A stretch of 64,000 nucleotides of DNA, from assembly GCF_004684905.1 (NCBI RefSeq), contig NZ_SRJC01000002.1:62001-126000 (forward strand), written 5' to 3'. This stretch comes from Halobacillus salinus. Its GTDB lineage: Bacteria > Bacillota > Bacilli > Bacillales > Halobacillaceae. This document shows, piece by piece, positions 16,320-24,823 of the stretch (positions within the stretch are counted from its first letter, which is position 1; the number at the start of each line of letters is the position of its first letter). Below the pieces are notes generated by a model. The model was not told the DNA's origin. It searched no databases and worked only from the letters and a program-made list of their open reading frames with translations. A program made the translations under genes and the position numbers.

Positions 16320-18215
16320 TTATTGGTTCATCTCTTCTACGATCTCCGACAACTCTTCCCATCGTTCCATCTTCGTTTCGAGCTCCTGCTCGACTTTCTC
16401 TTGTTTCGCATAGAGTTCTTGTACTTTCTCACTGTCGCTTGCGTTCGTTTCGATATCCTCTGCAAGTTGCTCGAGTTGTTCTTCCAGAGATGCAATATCG
16501 TCTTCAATTGTTTCCCATTCACGCTTTTCCTTATAAGAGAGCTTGCGCTTGCGATTGTTTCTTCGTGTTTGTTCCTGAGCCGAAGCCTCTTTTTTCTTTT
16601 CTTCGATTGCTTTCTTCTCTTCTTTTCTAGTTTCCAGGTACTCTGAATAGTTTCCGTGGAAGCGGCGTACTTGGGCTTTTCCTTCAAAGGCAAGCAACCG
16701 GTCAACGACACGATCAAGGAAGTAACGATCATGTGAGACTGTAATGACAACACCCGGGAACTGATCCAAGTATTCTTCTAGTACACTCAACGTTTCTGTA
16801 TCAAGGTCGTTGGTCGGCTCATCCAGAAACAGTACGTTCGGCTCACTCATCAGCACCCGAAGCAGGTACAAGCGGCGTCGCTCCCCGCCAGAAAGCCTGC
16901 GGATATAAGTCCATTGTTGAGAGCGTGGGAATAAGAATCGCTCCAGCATCTGTTCTGCTGTGATTTCATCCCCGTCTTGGGTGTAAATCACTTCTGCTAT
17001 TTCTTTAATATACTCGACTACTTTCAGTGATCCATCTATCTCTTCATGGTCCTGGGTGTAGTAACCGATTTTAACAGTTGAACCTACTTGTACTTCCCCA
17101 CTATCCGGCTTGATTCTATCTGCCATAATATTAAGAAGCGTCGTCTTACCCGAACCATTTGGACCAATGATACCAAGGCGTTCGCCAGGCACTACAAGGT
17201 AGTCGAGGTTTTCGACGATTTGTTGTTCTCCGAAAGCGTGAGTGATGCCCTCAAGCTCTAGTACCTGTTTGCCAAGACGTTTTGAACCGATCGCAATGTC
17301 TACTTGGTCTTGATTGGTGTTAAAAGTTTCTTCCTTCATTTCCTCTACCCGTTGAATACGGGCTTTCTGCTTCGTACCGCGAGCTTTCACGCCCGCCCTC
17401 AGCCACGCCAGTTCTTTCTTCAAGGTATTCTTGTGCTTCTGTTCCGCTTGCTTCTCGAGCTCTTCTCGCTCCGCACGCTTTTCTAGAAATGTCTCGTAGT
17501 TTCCTTCATAGACATGTAGGTTGCTTCGTTCTAATTCATAGATAAGGTTGGTCACACGATTCAAAAAGTAACGATCGTGTGTGACGACCATTAGCGAACC
17601 TTTGTAAGAAGAAAGGTACTCTTCCAGCCATTCGATCGTCTCATTATCCAAGTGGTTAGTCGGTTCATCCAAAAGGAGTAGGTCCGCTGGCTGAATCAAT
17701 GCCTTGGCAATGGCTACCCTCTTCTTCTGCCCCCCTGATAACTCGCTCACTCTTCTCTGGTACCCTTCAATACCAAGCTTGGATAGAACGGTTTTGGCTA
17801 CAGTGTTTGCCCCCCAAGCTTCTGTTTCATCCATTCTTTGTTGAAGCGTAAGCATCCGTTCCTGTACCTTAGTGTCCTCAGGATTAACAGCAAGTTCTTG
17901 TAATACCTGCTCGTACTGTCGCATTGTCTTCATGATTTCCGAATCGCCATAATAAATTTGTTCTAACACCGTCAATTTATCATTCAATTCCGGCTCTTGA
18001 GGAAGATATTCGACAGTGAAATCTTTAGCATGATCCATCGTTCCTGCATCAGCTGTTTCGATCCCCGCGAGTACTTTAAGTAAGGTAGACTTACCTGTTC
18101 CATTCACTCCAATCAAACCAATTCTCTGGTGGTTTGCTACTGTAAATGATATATCGTGAAAGAGATCTTTATCTCCAAAACTTTTACTTAGTTGATCAAC
18201 TTGTAACATACTCAT
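16320..18215 (-). CDS. ABC-F family ATPase (YfmR/Uup type)
   Basis: 631-residue soluble protein with two ABC domains and no membrane segments. First domain: Walker A GVNGTGKST, signature LSGGQKKR, Walker B LLLLDEPTNHLD. Second domain: GPNGSGKTT, LSGGERRR and VLFLDEPTNDLD. The inter-domain linker is the charged helical arm typical of ABC-F (AEQKHKNTLKKELAWLR), and the last ~80 residues form a Glu/Lys-rich coiled coil, the Uup/YfmR-like C-terminal domain. ABC-F proteins act on the ribosome to relieve stalls; resistance types also exist, but this architecture fits YfmR. ATG 18215 is chosen because AAAGGATG precedes it; an in-frame ATG nine bases upstream overlaps that site. Confidence 0.9.
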   Translation of the reverse strand: MSMLQVDQLSKSFGDKDLFHDISFTVANHQRIGLIGVNGTGKSTLLKVLAGIETADAGTMDHAKDFTVEYLPQEPELNDKLTVLEQIYYGDSEIMKTMRQYEQVLQELAVNPEDTKVQERMLTLQQRMDETEAWGANTVAKTVLSKLGIEGYQRRVSELSGGQKKRVAIAKALIQPADLLLLDEPTNHLDNETIEWLEEYLSSYKGSLMVVTHDRYFLNRVTNLIYELERSNLHVYEGNYETFLEKRAEREELEKQAEQKHKNTLKKELAWLRAGVKARGTKQKARIQRVEEMKEETFNTNQDQVDIAIGSKRLGKQVLELEGITHAFGEQQIVENLDYLVVPGERLGIIGPNGSGKTTLLNIMADRIKPDSGEVQVGSTVKIGYYTQDHEEIDGSLKVVEYIKEIAEVIYTQDGDEITAEQMLERFLFPRSQQWTYIRRLSGGERRRLYLLRVLMSEPNVLFLDEPTNDLDTETLSVLEEYLDQFPGVVITVSHDRYFLDRVVDRLLAFEGKAQVRRFHGNYSEYLETRKEEKKAIEEKKKEASAQEQTRRNNRKRKLSYKEKREWETIEDDIASLEEQLEQLAEDIETNASDSEKVQELYAKQEKVEQELETKMERWEELSEIVEEMNQ

Positions 18216-18353
18216 TACGCTCATCCTTTTTGAAAAATCCTGAACCTATCATATCATAGATGGTTGGTGTCCACGTCTTCCCAGCATTCGCTAACCTAGT
18301 AGAAAATTGTGTGATGCTACGTTTACTTCCGACTGTAGTGAAAGTACTGTCGG

Positions 18354-18436
18354 CTCTTCCATGTGTAGAAAATGGGGTTGGAGAAACGGTCCGTCTTCCG
18401 CAGGCGTCCGGTTAGCTTCCTCGCTCCCTATACATC
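18354..18436. repeat. Dispersed element, copy A2 (left half only)
   Basis: CTCTTCCATGTGTAGAA and GTTGGAGAAACGGTCCG, followed by CTTCCGCAGGCGTCCGGT, align with 15750-15820, including about 20 bases outside the inverted repeat. The element breaks off after CCTCGCTCCCTA and the right half is absent. It lies next to the symporter terminator. Confidence 0.75.
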
Positions 18437-18448
18437 TTCAACAACCAG

Positions 18449-18484
18449 AAAACCCCTGAACATTTGGAATGTTCAGGGGTTTTT
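18449..18484 (-). terminator. Intrinsic terminator after the alanine symporter gene
   Basis: AAAACCCCTGAACATT pairs with AATGTTCAGGGGTTTT around a short loop, ending two bases before the stop codon of the symporter. Confidence 0.88.
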
Positions 18485-18485
18485 A

Positions 18486-19928
18486 TTATTCGCCCATACG
18501 TTTTTGTTCTTCGTGGGAGGCGATATCTTGATCACGTCGCCAGTATTCCATACCTTTTACACCTGGAAGGTGATCCTGGTAGAAAACGGGATCTTTCCCT
18601 TCTTTCCGCTGACGCGCATAGTCTTTCATCGCTGTGAAAGCGACAGGCGCAAGCCGGGTGATGGCATACAGGTTGATCAGAATCATAACCCCCATCGATA
18701 AGTCAGCAAGTGACCAAACAATATCAAACTTGGCAAGCGCACCGAACATGACCATGCCCAGGACTGCTAAGCGATAAATGAAAATATTACGGGAACTTGC
18801 TTTGATGAACTCGATGTTGGTCTCTCCGTAATAGTAGTTTCCGATGATTGAACTGAACGCAAATAGAAGAATGGCTATCGCAATGAAGATCGAAGCCCAT
18901 GTTCCAAGCTGGGATTCGAAGGCCATTTGTGTAATGACAATTCCGTCTGCGCCAGGGTTTTCTAGATAACTGCCTGAGAACAAGATAATGACTGCAGTTG
19001 CACTACAAATCAAAATTGTATCCGTGAATACACCAAGCGTCTGGATCAAACCTTGCTTGACTGGGTGCGTGACTTCAGATGTAGCAGCTGCGTTTGGAGC
19101 ACTACCCATACCTGCTTCGTTGGAGAACAAACCACGTTTAACACCAATCAGAATCATTCCACCGAATGTCCCGCCAGCAACTTCTCTCAATCCGAAGGCG
19201 CCTTGGAAAATTTGCCCGAACATATCCGGTATGGCACTGAAATTATTAATAAGTACATATACAGCAAGAATAATGTAAAAAATGGCCATGAACGGGATAA
19301 TGTACTGCGTTACTTGTGCAATACGCTTCAGTCCACCGAAAATGATGAGAGCAGAAAAAACAACCAATAAAGATCCCATCAGCAGTCTGTTTACATCGAA
19401 TGAATTCTCAAATGCTAAGCGGATCGTGTTTGATTGTACTGCACTAAAGACAAGACCGTACGTGAATGTAATCGCCACAGCAAAGGCAATTCCTAACTTC
19501 CGATTATTCAACCCTTTTTCCATATAATAAGCCGGTCCGCCACGATACTGGTTCTTCTCTGGTACTTTGTAGATTTGGGCAAGCGTACTCTCAATGAAAC
19601 TGGACGCTCCCCCTACCATTGCGACAATCCACATCCAAAATACAGCACCCGGACCACCGGTTGCGATGGCAGCTGCGACACCAGCTAGGTTCCCTGTACC
19701 GACACGGGATGCCGTACTAATAGCAAATGCTTGAAAGGGTGAGGTCCCTTTCTTCCCCTCAGCAGAAATAGCCCGCTTATCAAATAAGACACGAACCATT
19801 TCCGGAATGTAACGAAATTGCACAAACCGAAACTTGATTGAGAACCATAATCCAAGTCCCAGCAAGGCATACACTAGGATCCATCCCCAGAACAGGTTAT
19901 TGATCCAATTTAAAGCCTCTTGAATCAT
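18486..19928 (-). CDS. Sodium:alanine/glycine symporter (AGCS family)
   Basis: 480-residue membrane carrier importing alanine, glycine or glutamine with Na+. Family blocks include FQAFAISTASRVGTGNLAGV (about 66-85), GGPGAVFWMWIVAMVGGASS, YRGGPAYYMEKGL and KRGLFSNEAGMGSAPNAAAT. About 10-11 membrane segments are expected. ATG 19928 follows GGAGGTG. It is monocistronic and divergent from the iron-uptake operon, from which it is separated by 271 bp. Alanine versus glutamine cannot be decided here. Confidence 0.92.
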   Translation of the reverse strand: MIQEALNWINNLFWGWILVYALLGLGLWFSIKFRFVQFRYIPEMVRVLFDKRAISAEGKKGTSPFQAFAISTASRVGTGNLAGVAAAIATGGPGAVFWMWIVAMVGGASSFIESTLAQIYKVPEKNQYRGGPAYYMEKGLNNRKLGIAFAVAITFTYGLVFSAVQSNTIRLAFENSFDVNRLLMGSLLVVFSALIIFGGLKRIAQVTQYIIPFMAIFYIILAVYVLINNFSAIPDMFGQIFQGAFGLREVAGGTFGGMILIGVKRGLFSNEAGMGSAPNAAATSEVTHPVKQGLIQTLGVFTDTILICSATAVIILFSGSYLENPGADGIVITQMAFESQLGTWASIFIAIAILLFAFSSIIGNYYYGETNIEFIKASSRNIFIYRLAVLGMVMFGALAKFDIVWSLADLSMGVMILINLYAITRLAPVAFTAMKDYARQRKEGKDPVFYQDHLPGVKGMEYWRRDQDIASHEEQKRMGE

Positions 19929-20112
19929 TGTTACACCTCCAAATTCTATTTATTACCAATTTAGAATGTTGTTCCCTTATTCTATATTTCAAAACTCATT
20001 ATAAAAAGATGATCTAAAATTCCCACTCAACACTTTACTAATAAAAAGCGCTAAAATCAATGCAAAATTCTTACCATTTCAAAAAGCAGACACATTTTTC
20101 AAAAAATAAGGG

Positions 20113-20140
20113 TTGACTTGAGAATGATTTTCATTACAAT
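20113..20140 (+). promoter_or_regulatory. Promoter of fbpA with a Fur box in the spacer
   Basis: TTGACT (20113-20118) and TACAAT (20135-20140) are 16 bp apart. Between them TGAGAATGATTTTCA (20119-20133) matches the 7-1-7 Fur palindrome TGATAATNATTATCA at 12 of the 14 defined positions. Fur-Fe2+ bound here would block RNA polymerase, so the iron importer should be made only under iron limitation. Confidence 0.75.
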
Positions 20141-20199
20141 TGAAATTGGTATTGAAAATCAATCTCAATTAAACAGTACATAAGGAGTGGACTTACAAA

Positions 20200-21324
20200 A
20201 TGAAAAAATGGTTTCTATTAAGCCTTGTTCTCTTATTAAGTATTCTTGCTGCATGCGGCAATACAGAAGATTCAGAAGAACAAGCTGACAGCACGACAGA
20301 TCAAGAAGAAACAGAACAAAGCGGTGAAAGCACAGAGAGCGAAAATGAAGAAGCAGCAACAGAGAAAATCGGTGGTGAAGTGAACCTATACACAGGTCGC
20401 CACTATGAAACAGACCAAGAACTTTATGATACTTTCACAGAACAAACAGGTGTCAAAGTTAATGTCATCAAAGGAGACGACGATGAGTTGATTGCCCGCC
20501 TTGCCCGCGAAGGGGAAGCTTCCCAGGCTGACCTTCTAATCACTGCAGACGCTGGTCGTCTGTATCGGGCACAATCCCAAGACCTTCTACAATCTGTAGA
20601 CAGTGACGTGTTAAATGAGAACGTACCTGAAAACCTTCGAGAAGAGAACGGCCAATGGTTCGGACTTACAAAACGTGCACGAATCATCGCTTACAACAAA
20701 GAAACTGTGAATGCAGAAGACATTCAAACGTATATGGACTTAACTAAAGATGAGTTCCAAGACAAAGTCTTAATCCGTTCTTCTTCTAACATTTACAACC
20801 AATCCCTTCTAGCTTCTATGATTGCACTTGAAGGTGAAGAAAAAGCGAAAGAATGGGCAGAAGGAATCGTTGATAACATGGCACGTGATCCGAAAGGTGG
20901 CGACCGTGATCAAGCGAAAGCGGTTGTAGCTGGTGAAGGAGACGTCGCTGTCATGAATACGTACTACCTTGGAAAACTGATTAACTCAGAAGACCCAGAG
21001 GAAGTAAAAGTCGGAGAGCAACTTGGTGTCATCTTCCCTAACCAAGACTCTACGGGTGCACACGTAAACATCAGCGGAATCGGAATGACAGCAAGCTCTA
21101 AAAACAATGAGCAAGCCCAAGCGCTTATGGAATTCTTAACAACAGAAGAAGCTCAAAAGCAATTTGCAGAAGCGAACTACGAATACCCTGTAAATCCTAA
21201 TGTGGAAGCTTCTGAACTGCTTCAAAGCTGGGGAGAATTCAAAGCTCAAGATATCAACTTGGCTGAGCTTGGTGAGAACAATGATGCTGCGATCAAAATC
21301 ATGAACGAAGTTGGCTGGAAATAA
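20200..21324 (+). CDS. fbpA: Ferric-iron ABC transporter substrate-binding lipoprotein
   Basis: 374-residue exported lipoprotein. The signal peptide ends in the lipobox LAAC with lipidated Cys19, followed by an acidic Ser/Thr/Glu-rich tether to about residue 60. The remaining domain (GGEVNLYTGRHYETDQELYD, then ADLLITADAGRLYRA) is the FbpA/FutA class of Fe3+-binding proteins; the N-terminal YTGRHY and the later tyrosines are the expected iron ligands. ATG 20200 follows AAGGAGTGG. It is the first gene of the fbpABC cluster behind a Fur-type promoter. Confident for ferric uptake; whether free Fe3+ or a chelate is bound is unknown. Confidence 0.93.
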   Translation: MKKWFLLSLVLLLSILAACGNTEDSEEQADSTTDQEETEQSGESTESENEEAATEKIGGEVNLYTGRHYETDQELYDTFTEQTGVKVNVIKGDDDELIARLAREGEASQADLLITADAGRLYRAQSQDLLQSVDSDVLNENVPENLREENGQWFGLTKRARIIAYNKETVNAEDIQTYMDLTKDEFQDKVLIRSSSNIYNQSLLASMIALEGEEKAKEWAEGIVDNMARDPKGGDRDQAKAVVAGEGDVAVMNTYYLGKLINSEDPEEVKVGEQLGVIFPNQDSTGAHVNISGIGMTASSKNNEQAQALMEFLTTEEAQKQFAEANYEYPVNPNVEASELLQSWGEFKAQDINLAELGENNDAAIKIMNEVGWK

Positions 21325-21336
21325 GCATAAAGATAA

Positions 21337-21362
21337 AGCGCCGCTCTTAAGAGAGCGGCGCT
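21337..21362 (+). terminator. Stem-loop after fbpA, without a T run
   Basis: AGCGCCGCTCT (21337-21347) pairs perfectly with AGAGCGGCGCT (21352-21362). The T run after it is weak (GTCTATAT). It may attenuate or protect the fbpA mRNA so that the binding protein is made in excess over the permease, a common arrangement in ABC importers. Confidence 0.6.
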
Positions 21363-21382
21363 GTCTATATATACAAATTAAT

Positions 21383-21397
21383 TGAGAATTGATATCA
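21383..21397. promoter_or_regulatory. Possible second Fur box between fbpA and fbpB
   Basis: TGAGAATTGATATCA matches the Fur 7-1-7 palindrome at 11 of 14 defined positions. It lies 60 bases after the fbpA stop, suggesting an independently Fur-controlled fbpBC promoter; I see no convincing -35/-10 pair to confirm it. Confidence 0.35.
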
Positions 21398-21410
21398 TGA
21401 TGAGTGTGAA

Positions 21411-21465
21411 CTCAACGCTGAACCAAGTCTATCTTGTCTACAGGTGGATTTGGTTCAAGGTTGAG
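21411..21465 (+). other. Long-range leader hairpin upstream of fbpB
   Basis: CTCAAC (21411-21416) pairs with GTTGAG (21460-21465) and GAACCAA (21420-21426) with TTGGTTC (21450-21456), separated by a symmetric three-base internal loop. It ends about 20 bases before the fbpB ribosome-binding site. Function unknown. Confidence 0.45.
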
Positions 21466-21497
21466 TAAACCTTTATGTAGGTAAGGACGTGTATGGA

Positions 21498-23138
21498 TTG
21501 AAGCTTTTTCGAAAACTCCCTGGATACGCAAATATATGGTCATGGCTCAGTCTGATGATTGTCGTTTTAATTTTGATGCCGAACATCACGATTCTCCTGA
21601 ACTTTTTCACCGAGAAGGCAGAGAATTGGGGACATATCCAAGAATTCATTTTACCCGATCTTCTTAAAAACACTAGTCTGCTAATGGTATTCACAGGCGT
21701 CTTATCCATCTTAATTGGAACCAGTCTTGCCTGGTTGGTATCAGCTTACGACTTTCCGATGAAACGATTTTTTAAATGGGCACTGATTCTTCCTCTCGCG
21801 ATTCCACCTTATATAGCGGGTTATACGTATAACGGCATATTGAATTATACCGGAGTGATCCAAACAACTCTTCGCAATCAGTGGGGCATTGAGGTGGACC
21901 AAAAATATTTTGATATTTTGACTCTGCCGGGAGCTGTGTTCATCTTTACGCTTTTCTTATTCCCATACGTGTACACCATTACAAGAGCATTCTTAGCGAA
22001 CCAGTCTGCTTCTATAGTGGAGAATGCACGCTTACTCGGGCGCAATGCTTGGGAAGTCTATTTCCGAATCGTGCTTCCGATCTCCCGAGGAGCGATTGTT
22101 GGTGGTGTCAGCCTGGTTTTACTGGAAGTATTGAATGACTACGGGTTAGTCCAGTACTTCGGAGTCCCGACGTTCAGCACTGCCATTTTCCAAACATGGT
22201 TCGGAATGAACGACCTGACTTCTGCTATTAAGCTTTCTGCGACATTGATGTTCATCGTCTTCGGCATTCTTATTCTGGAAAAAGTGCTCCGCGGTCGAAA
22301 GAAGTACAGTTATGCAAGTGCGAAGGTACGCCCTTTGACACCCGTTAGACTGAAAGGTGTGAAAGCTTGGACTGCCTTCAGCTACGCTTTTGTCATTTTT
22401 TCATTAGGCTTTCTCATCCCTTTCATTCAGTTGGTTGATTGGATGTTCTTAACCTTTGACAAAATCGCATCACCAGAATTCACGTCTCTACTGACAAATT
22501 CTTTACTCGTTTCGTTCGTTGGTGCGGCAATGATTGTGGTTTTCGCTGTGATCATCGCCAACTTTGCACGCATGCACCAGAGTATTGTATCTAAGTCTGC
22601 TGCACGGGTAACGATACTTGGCTACTCGATACCTGGTGCTGTCATCGCGGTTGGGATCAGTACGGTCTTCATTCAAATAGATCAGTGGTTATTCGGGTTC
22701 TATGACTGGGTCGGGATGGACCCGACGCTAGTCTTGAGTACCAGCCTGTTCATGCTAATTTCGGCGTACGTTATCCGCTTCTTAGCAATTGGGTATAACT
22801 CCATCGAATCTGGCTTTGACAAAGTTGGCCATCAATTCACGGAAGCTTCCAGAATGCTCGGCATGAATGTCACCCAAACATTTTTCAAAGTCGATGCCAG
22901 AATGATCCGTGGTTCTTTGATCAGCGGGTTCATCCTCGCCTTCATTGAAATTCTAAAGGAACTACCATTGACCTTGATTTTACGTCCATTCAACTTCGAC
23001 ACGTTATCCACCAAAGCGTTTCAGTACGCAAGTGATGAACAAATACACGAAGCCTCTCTCGCTTCCATTATCATTGTGATTATCAGCGGGATAGCGATTT
23101 ATATTTTCCATCAAGTGTTAGAAAAGGAGCCAAACTGA
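21498..23138 (+). CDS. fbpB: Ferric-iron ABC transporter permease (two fused permease halves)
   Basis: 546-residue membrane protein with about 12 segments in two homologous halves. Each half carries an ABC-permease coupling loop: ENARLLGRNAWEVYFRIVLP in the first and a more diverged TEASRMLGMNVTQTFFKVDA in the second. It forms the channel for iron delivered by FbpA and is powered by FbpC. No ATG starts this frame: GTG 21489 sits one base after AAGGA, while TTG 21498 is ten bases after it, so TTG is preferred with some doubt. The stop is one base before the fbpC start. Confidence 0.9.
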   Translation: MKLFRKLPGYANIWSWLSLMIVVLILMPNITILLNFFTEKAENWGHIQEFILPDLLKNTSLLMVFTGVLSILIGTSLAWLVSAYDFPMKRFFKWALILPLAIPPYIAGYTYNGILNYTGVIQTTLRNQWGIEVDQKYFDILTLPGAVFIFTLFLFPYVYTITRAFLANQSASIVENARLLGRNAWEVYFRIVLPISRGAIVGGVSLVLLEVLNDYGLVQYFGVPTFSTAIFQTWFGMNDLTSAIKLSATLMFIVFGILILEKVLRGRKKYSYASAKVRPLTPVRLKGVKAWTAFSYAFVIFSLGFLIPFIQLVDWMFLTFDKIASPEFTSLLTNSLLVSFVGAAMIVVFAVIIANFARMHQSIVSKSAARVTILGYSIPGAVIAVGISTVFIQIDQWLFGFYDWVGMDPTLVLSTSLFMLISAYVIRFLAIGYNSIESGFDKVGHQFTEASRMLGMNVTQTFFKVDARMIRGSLISGFILAFIEILKELPLTLILRPFNFDTLSTKAFQYASDEQIHEASLASIIIVIISGIAIYIFHQVLEKEPN

Positions 23139-23139
23139 T

Positions 23140-23853
23140 ATGTACATTCAAATCAAAGACCTTTGCTTTCGTTATGGAAACTCTAAGATGAACACGATTC
23201 GCAACTTCAACCTGTCCGTCAACCAAGGCCAAATTGTTTCGATTCTAGGAGAGAGCGGAAGTGGTAAGAGCACCATTCTTCGCCTGCTCTGCGGTCTAGA
23301 GACCCCAAGTCAAGGAGTCATATCGATCGGCGGAAAAACCGTGACAGATGACCGCAGCTTCGTGTTACCTGAGAAACGCGGAATCGGTATGGTATTCCAA
23401 GATTATGCTCTCTTCCCGCACATGACGGTAGCTGAAAATATCCAGTTCGGACTGAAAGGATTCGGTCGAAAGGCTAAAAAACAACGAGTGGAAGAAGTGC
23501 TCGACCTCGTCAATATGAAGGATTTCTCCAAGCGTTATCCACATGAACTAAGTGGTGGACAGCAACAACGGATTGCTCTTGCTCGTGCACTTGCACCGAA
23601 ACCTTCGCTCTTATTGTTAGATGAACCTTTTAGTAACTTGGATGCTGATTTGCAGATCAAGATAAGAAGTGAACTGAGAGATATCATCAAGAAGACGGGC
23701 ATTACCTCGATTTTCGTGACGCACGACCGTGAAGACTCCAAAGCCATTGCAGATCGGATCATTACCATGCGGGATGGTTCTGCCTATGATTGGGATTCTA
23801 TTTGTACGATTAAATCAGAATTTCCCGAAGAACAGCCGATGACAATATCGTAA
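23140..23853 (+). CDS. fbpC: Ferric-iron ABC transporter ATP-binding protein, short form
   Basis: 237-residue ATPase with Walker A GESGSGKST (about 38-46), Q-loop GMVFQDYALFPH, signature LSGGQQQR, Walker B LLLLDEPFSNLD and switch VTHDRED. Typical FbpC/AfuC proteins run to about 350 residues because of a C-terminal TOBE-like regulatory domain; here the protein stops shortly after the ATPase core, so that domain is missing. The region after the stop is a clean terminator, so this looks like a genuinely short form and not a recent frameshift. ATG 23140 has AAAGGAG ten bases upstream. Confidence 0.92.
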   Translation: MYIQIKDLCFRYGNSKMNTIRNFNLSVNQGQIVSILGESGSGKSTILRLLCGLETPSQGVISIGGKTVTDDRSFVLPEKRGIGMVFQDYALFPHMTVAENIQFGLKGFGRKAKKQRVEEVLDLVNMKDFSKRYPHELSGGQQQRIALARALAPKPSLLLLDEPFSNLDADLQIKIRSELRDIIKKTGITSIFVTHDREDSKAIADRIITMRDGSAYDWDSICTIKSEFPEEQPMTIS

Positions 23854-23854
23854 A

Positions 23855-23889
23855 AAAAGCTCTACTGCCAACTTGGCAGTAGAGCTTTT
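23855..23889 (+). terminator. Intrinsic terminator of the fbp operon
   Basis: AGCTCTACTGCCAA (23858-23871) pairs perfectly with TTGGCAGTAGAGCT (23873-23886), followed by TTTT and preceded by AAAAAA, so it works in both directions. Confidence 0.9.
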
Positions 23890-23938
23890 GGGTTGTTAGA
23901 AAATAGGAGTAACGGTTCTGTTAAAAAGTACATGAACC

Positions 23939-24056
23939 GTGGGGTGGAAAACAGCTCTCTTTCCGCGGCGGACGCCGAGCCTCCTCGGGCTAGCGCCCTG
24001 TGGGGTCTCGCCGTTGTCCGTGCATCCCGCAGGAGTATCGCGGTTTTCCACCCCAC
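23939..24056. repeat. Dispersed palindromic-end element, copy A3 (complete)
   Basis: A 118-bp element with perfect 14-base ends GTGGGGTGGAAAAC / GTTTTCCACCCCAC. The internal core (CTTTCCGCGGCGGACGC, GAGCCTCCTCGGG, CTGTGGGGTCTCGCC, CCCGCAGGAGT) matches A1 and A4, but the terminal sequence differs from both. It lies between the convergent fbpC and thioesterase genes. Confidence 0.85.
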
Positions 24057-24143
24057 TTTGCTTAGATGTGTCAGAACAGAACCTAACGATAATAGAGGTT
24101 CCCCTCTCCTATCCCCTAAATAGTGCTGTTAGTGGATGCTATT

Positions 24144-24158
24144 CGTTTCTCCAACACC
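24144..24158. repeat. Remnant of a dispersed element end
   Basis: CGTTTCTCCAACACC repeats the right end of element A1 with no partner nearby. The rest of 24057-24203 shows no gene or regulatory site that I can support. Confidence 0.4.
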
Positions 24159-24203
24159 ACTCCGCAAAGTTTGAGCGCACCGATCGTGCTTTCCCCCACT
24201 AAT

Positions 24204-24244
24204 AAAAAAGACTCTACTGCTAAGTAAACAGTAGAGTCTTTTTT
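24204..24244 (-). terminator. Intrinsic terminator after the acyl-CoA thioesterase gene
   Basis: AAAAAAGACTCTACTG (24204-24219) pairs perfectly with CAGTAGAGTCTTTTTT (24229-24244), ending one base before the gene's stop codon. Confidence 0.9.
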
Positions 24245-24245
24245 A

Positions 24246-24767
24246 TTAGTCACGTGGCAGCCAAGGTAGGCCGGTTCCGAATTTCTCAGCAAGTTCTTTT
24301 GATTCTTTTCTTCTTTCCTTACGGTGCAGGCGTCGTCTTTCTGCACCTTCATGAAGCCATTTTTCCTGCTCTGATTCTGGAAACACTCCAGGTACAGGAG
24401 ACGGTTCACTGTTTTCATCTACAGCTACCATGGATAGGAAAGCCGTTGCACACACTTTTCGTTCCCCTGTCAGCAAGTTCTCTGTAATCGCCTTGACGAA
24501 AACTTCCATTGAGGTATTGTGCGTTGCGGTAACGAACGCCTCCAAGCAAATCGTGTCCCCTTCTTGAACGGGAGCTAGGAAGTCGACGGAATCCGTAGAT
24601 GCTGTAACGACCGGTTTGCGGCAGTGTCTTACCGAAGCAATCGCCGCAACATCATCGATATAAGCCATCAACTTCCCTCCGAATAGCGTGCCATGACTAT
24701 TTGTATCAGGTGGAAGCACGTGTGAGTTTTTTACTGTTAATGATTCAATACAAGGTTTCTGGTCCAT
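24246..24767 (-). CDS. Acyl-CoA thioesterase, hotdog fold (YkhA/YciA type)
   Basis: 173-residue cytoplasmic hydrolase releasing CoA from acyl-CoA. The hotdog motif NSHGTLFGGKLMAYIDDVA lies near residues 23-41, with the catalytic Asp in the central helix, and the second strand region ASTDSVDFLAPVQEGD matches the family. The C-terminal tail is strongly basic (RRRLHRKERRKESKELAEK). ATG 24767 follows AGAGGACG. Monocistronic with its own terminator. The chain-length preference is unknown. Confidence 0.88.
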   Translation of the reverse strand: MDQKPCIESLTVKNSHVLPPDTNSHGTLFGGKLMAYIDDVAAIASVRHCRKPVVTASTDSVDFLAPVQEGDTICLEAFVTATHNTSMEVFVKAITENLLTGERKVCATAFLSMVAVDENSEPSPVPGVFPESEQEKWLHEGAERRRLHRKERRKESKELAEKFGTGLPWLPRD

Positions 24768-24823
24768 ATAGATCGTCCTCTCTGTGATGATTGATAATGG
24801 TTAGCTACGTCTATTATACCATG

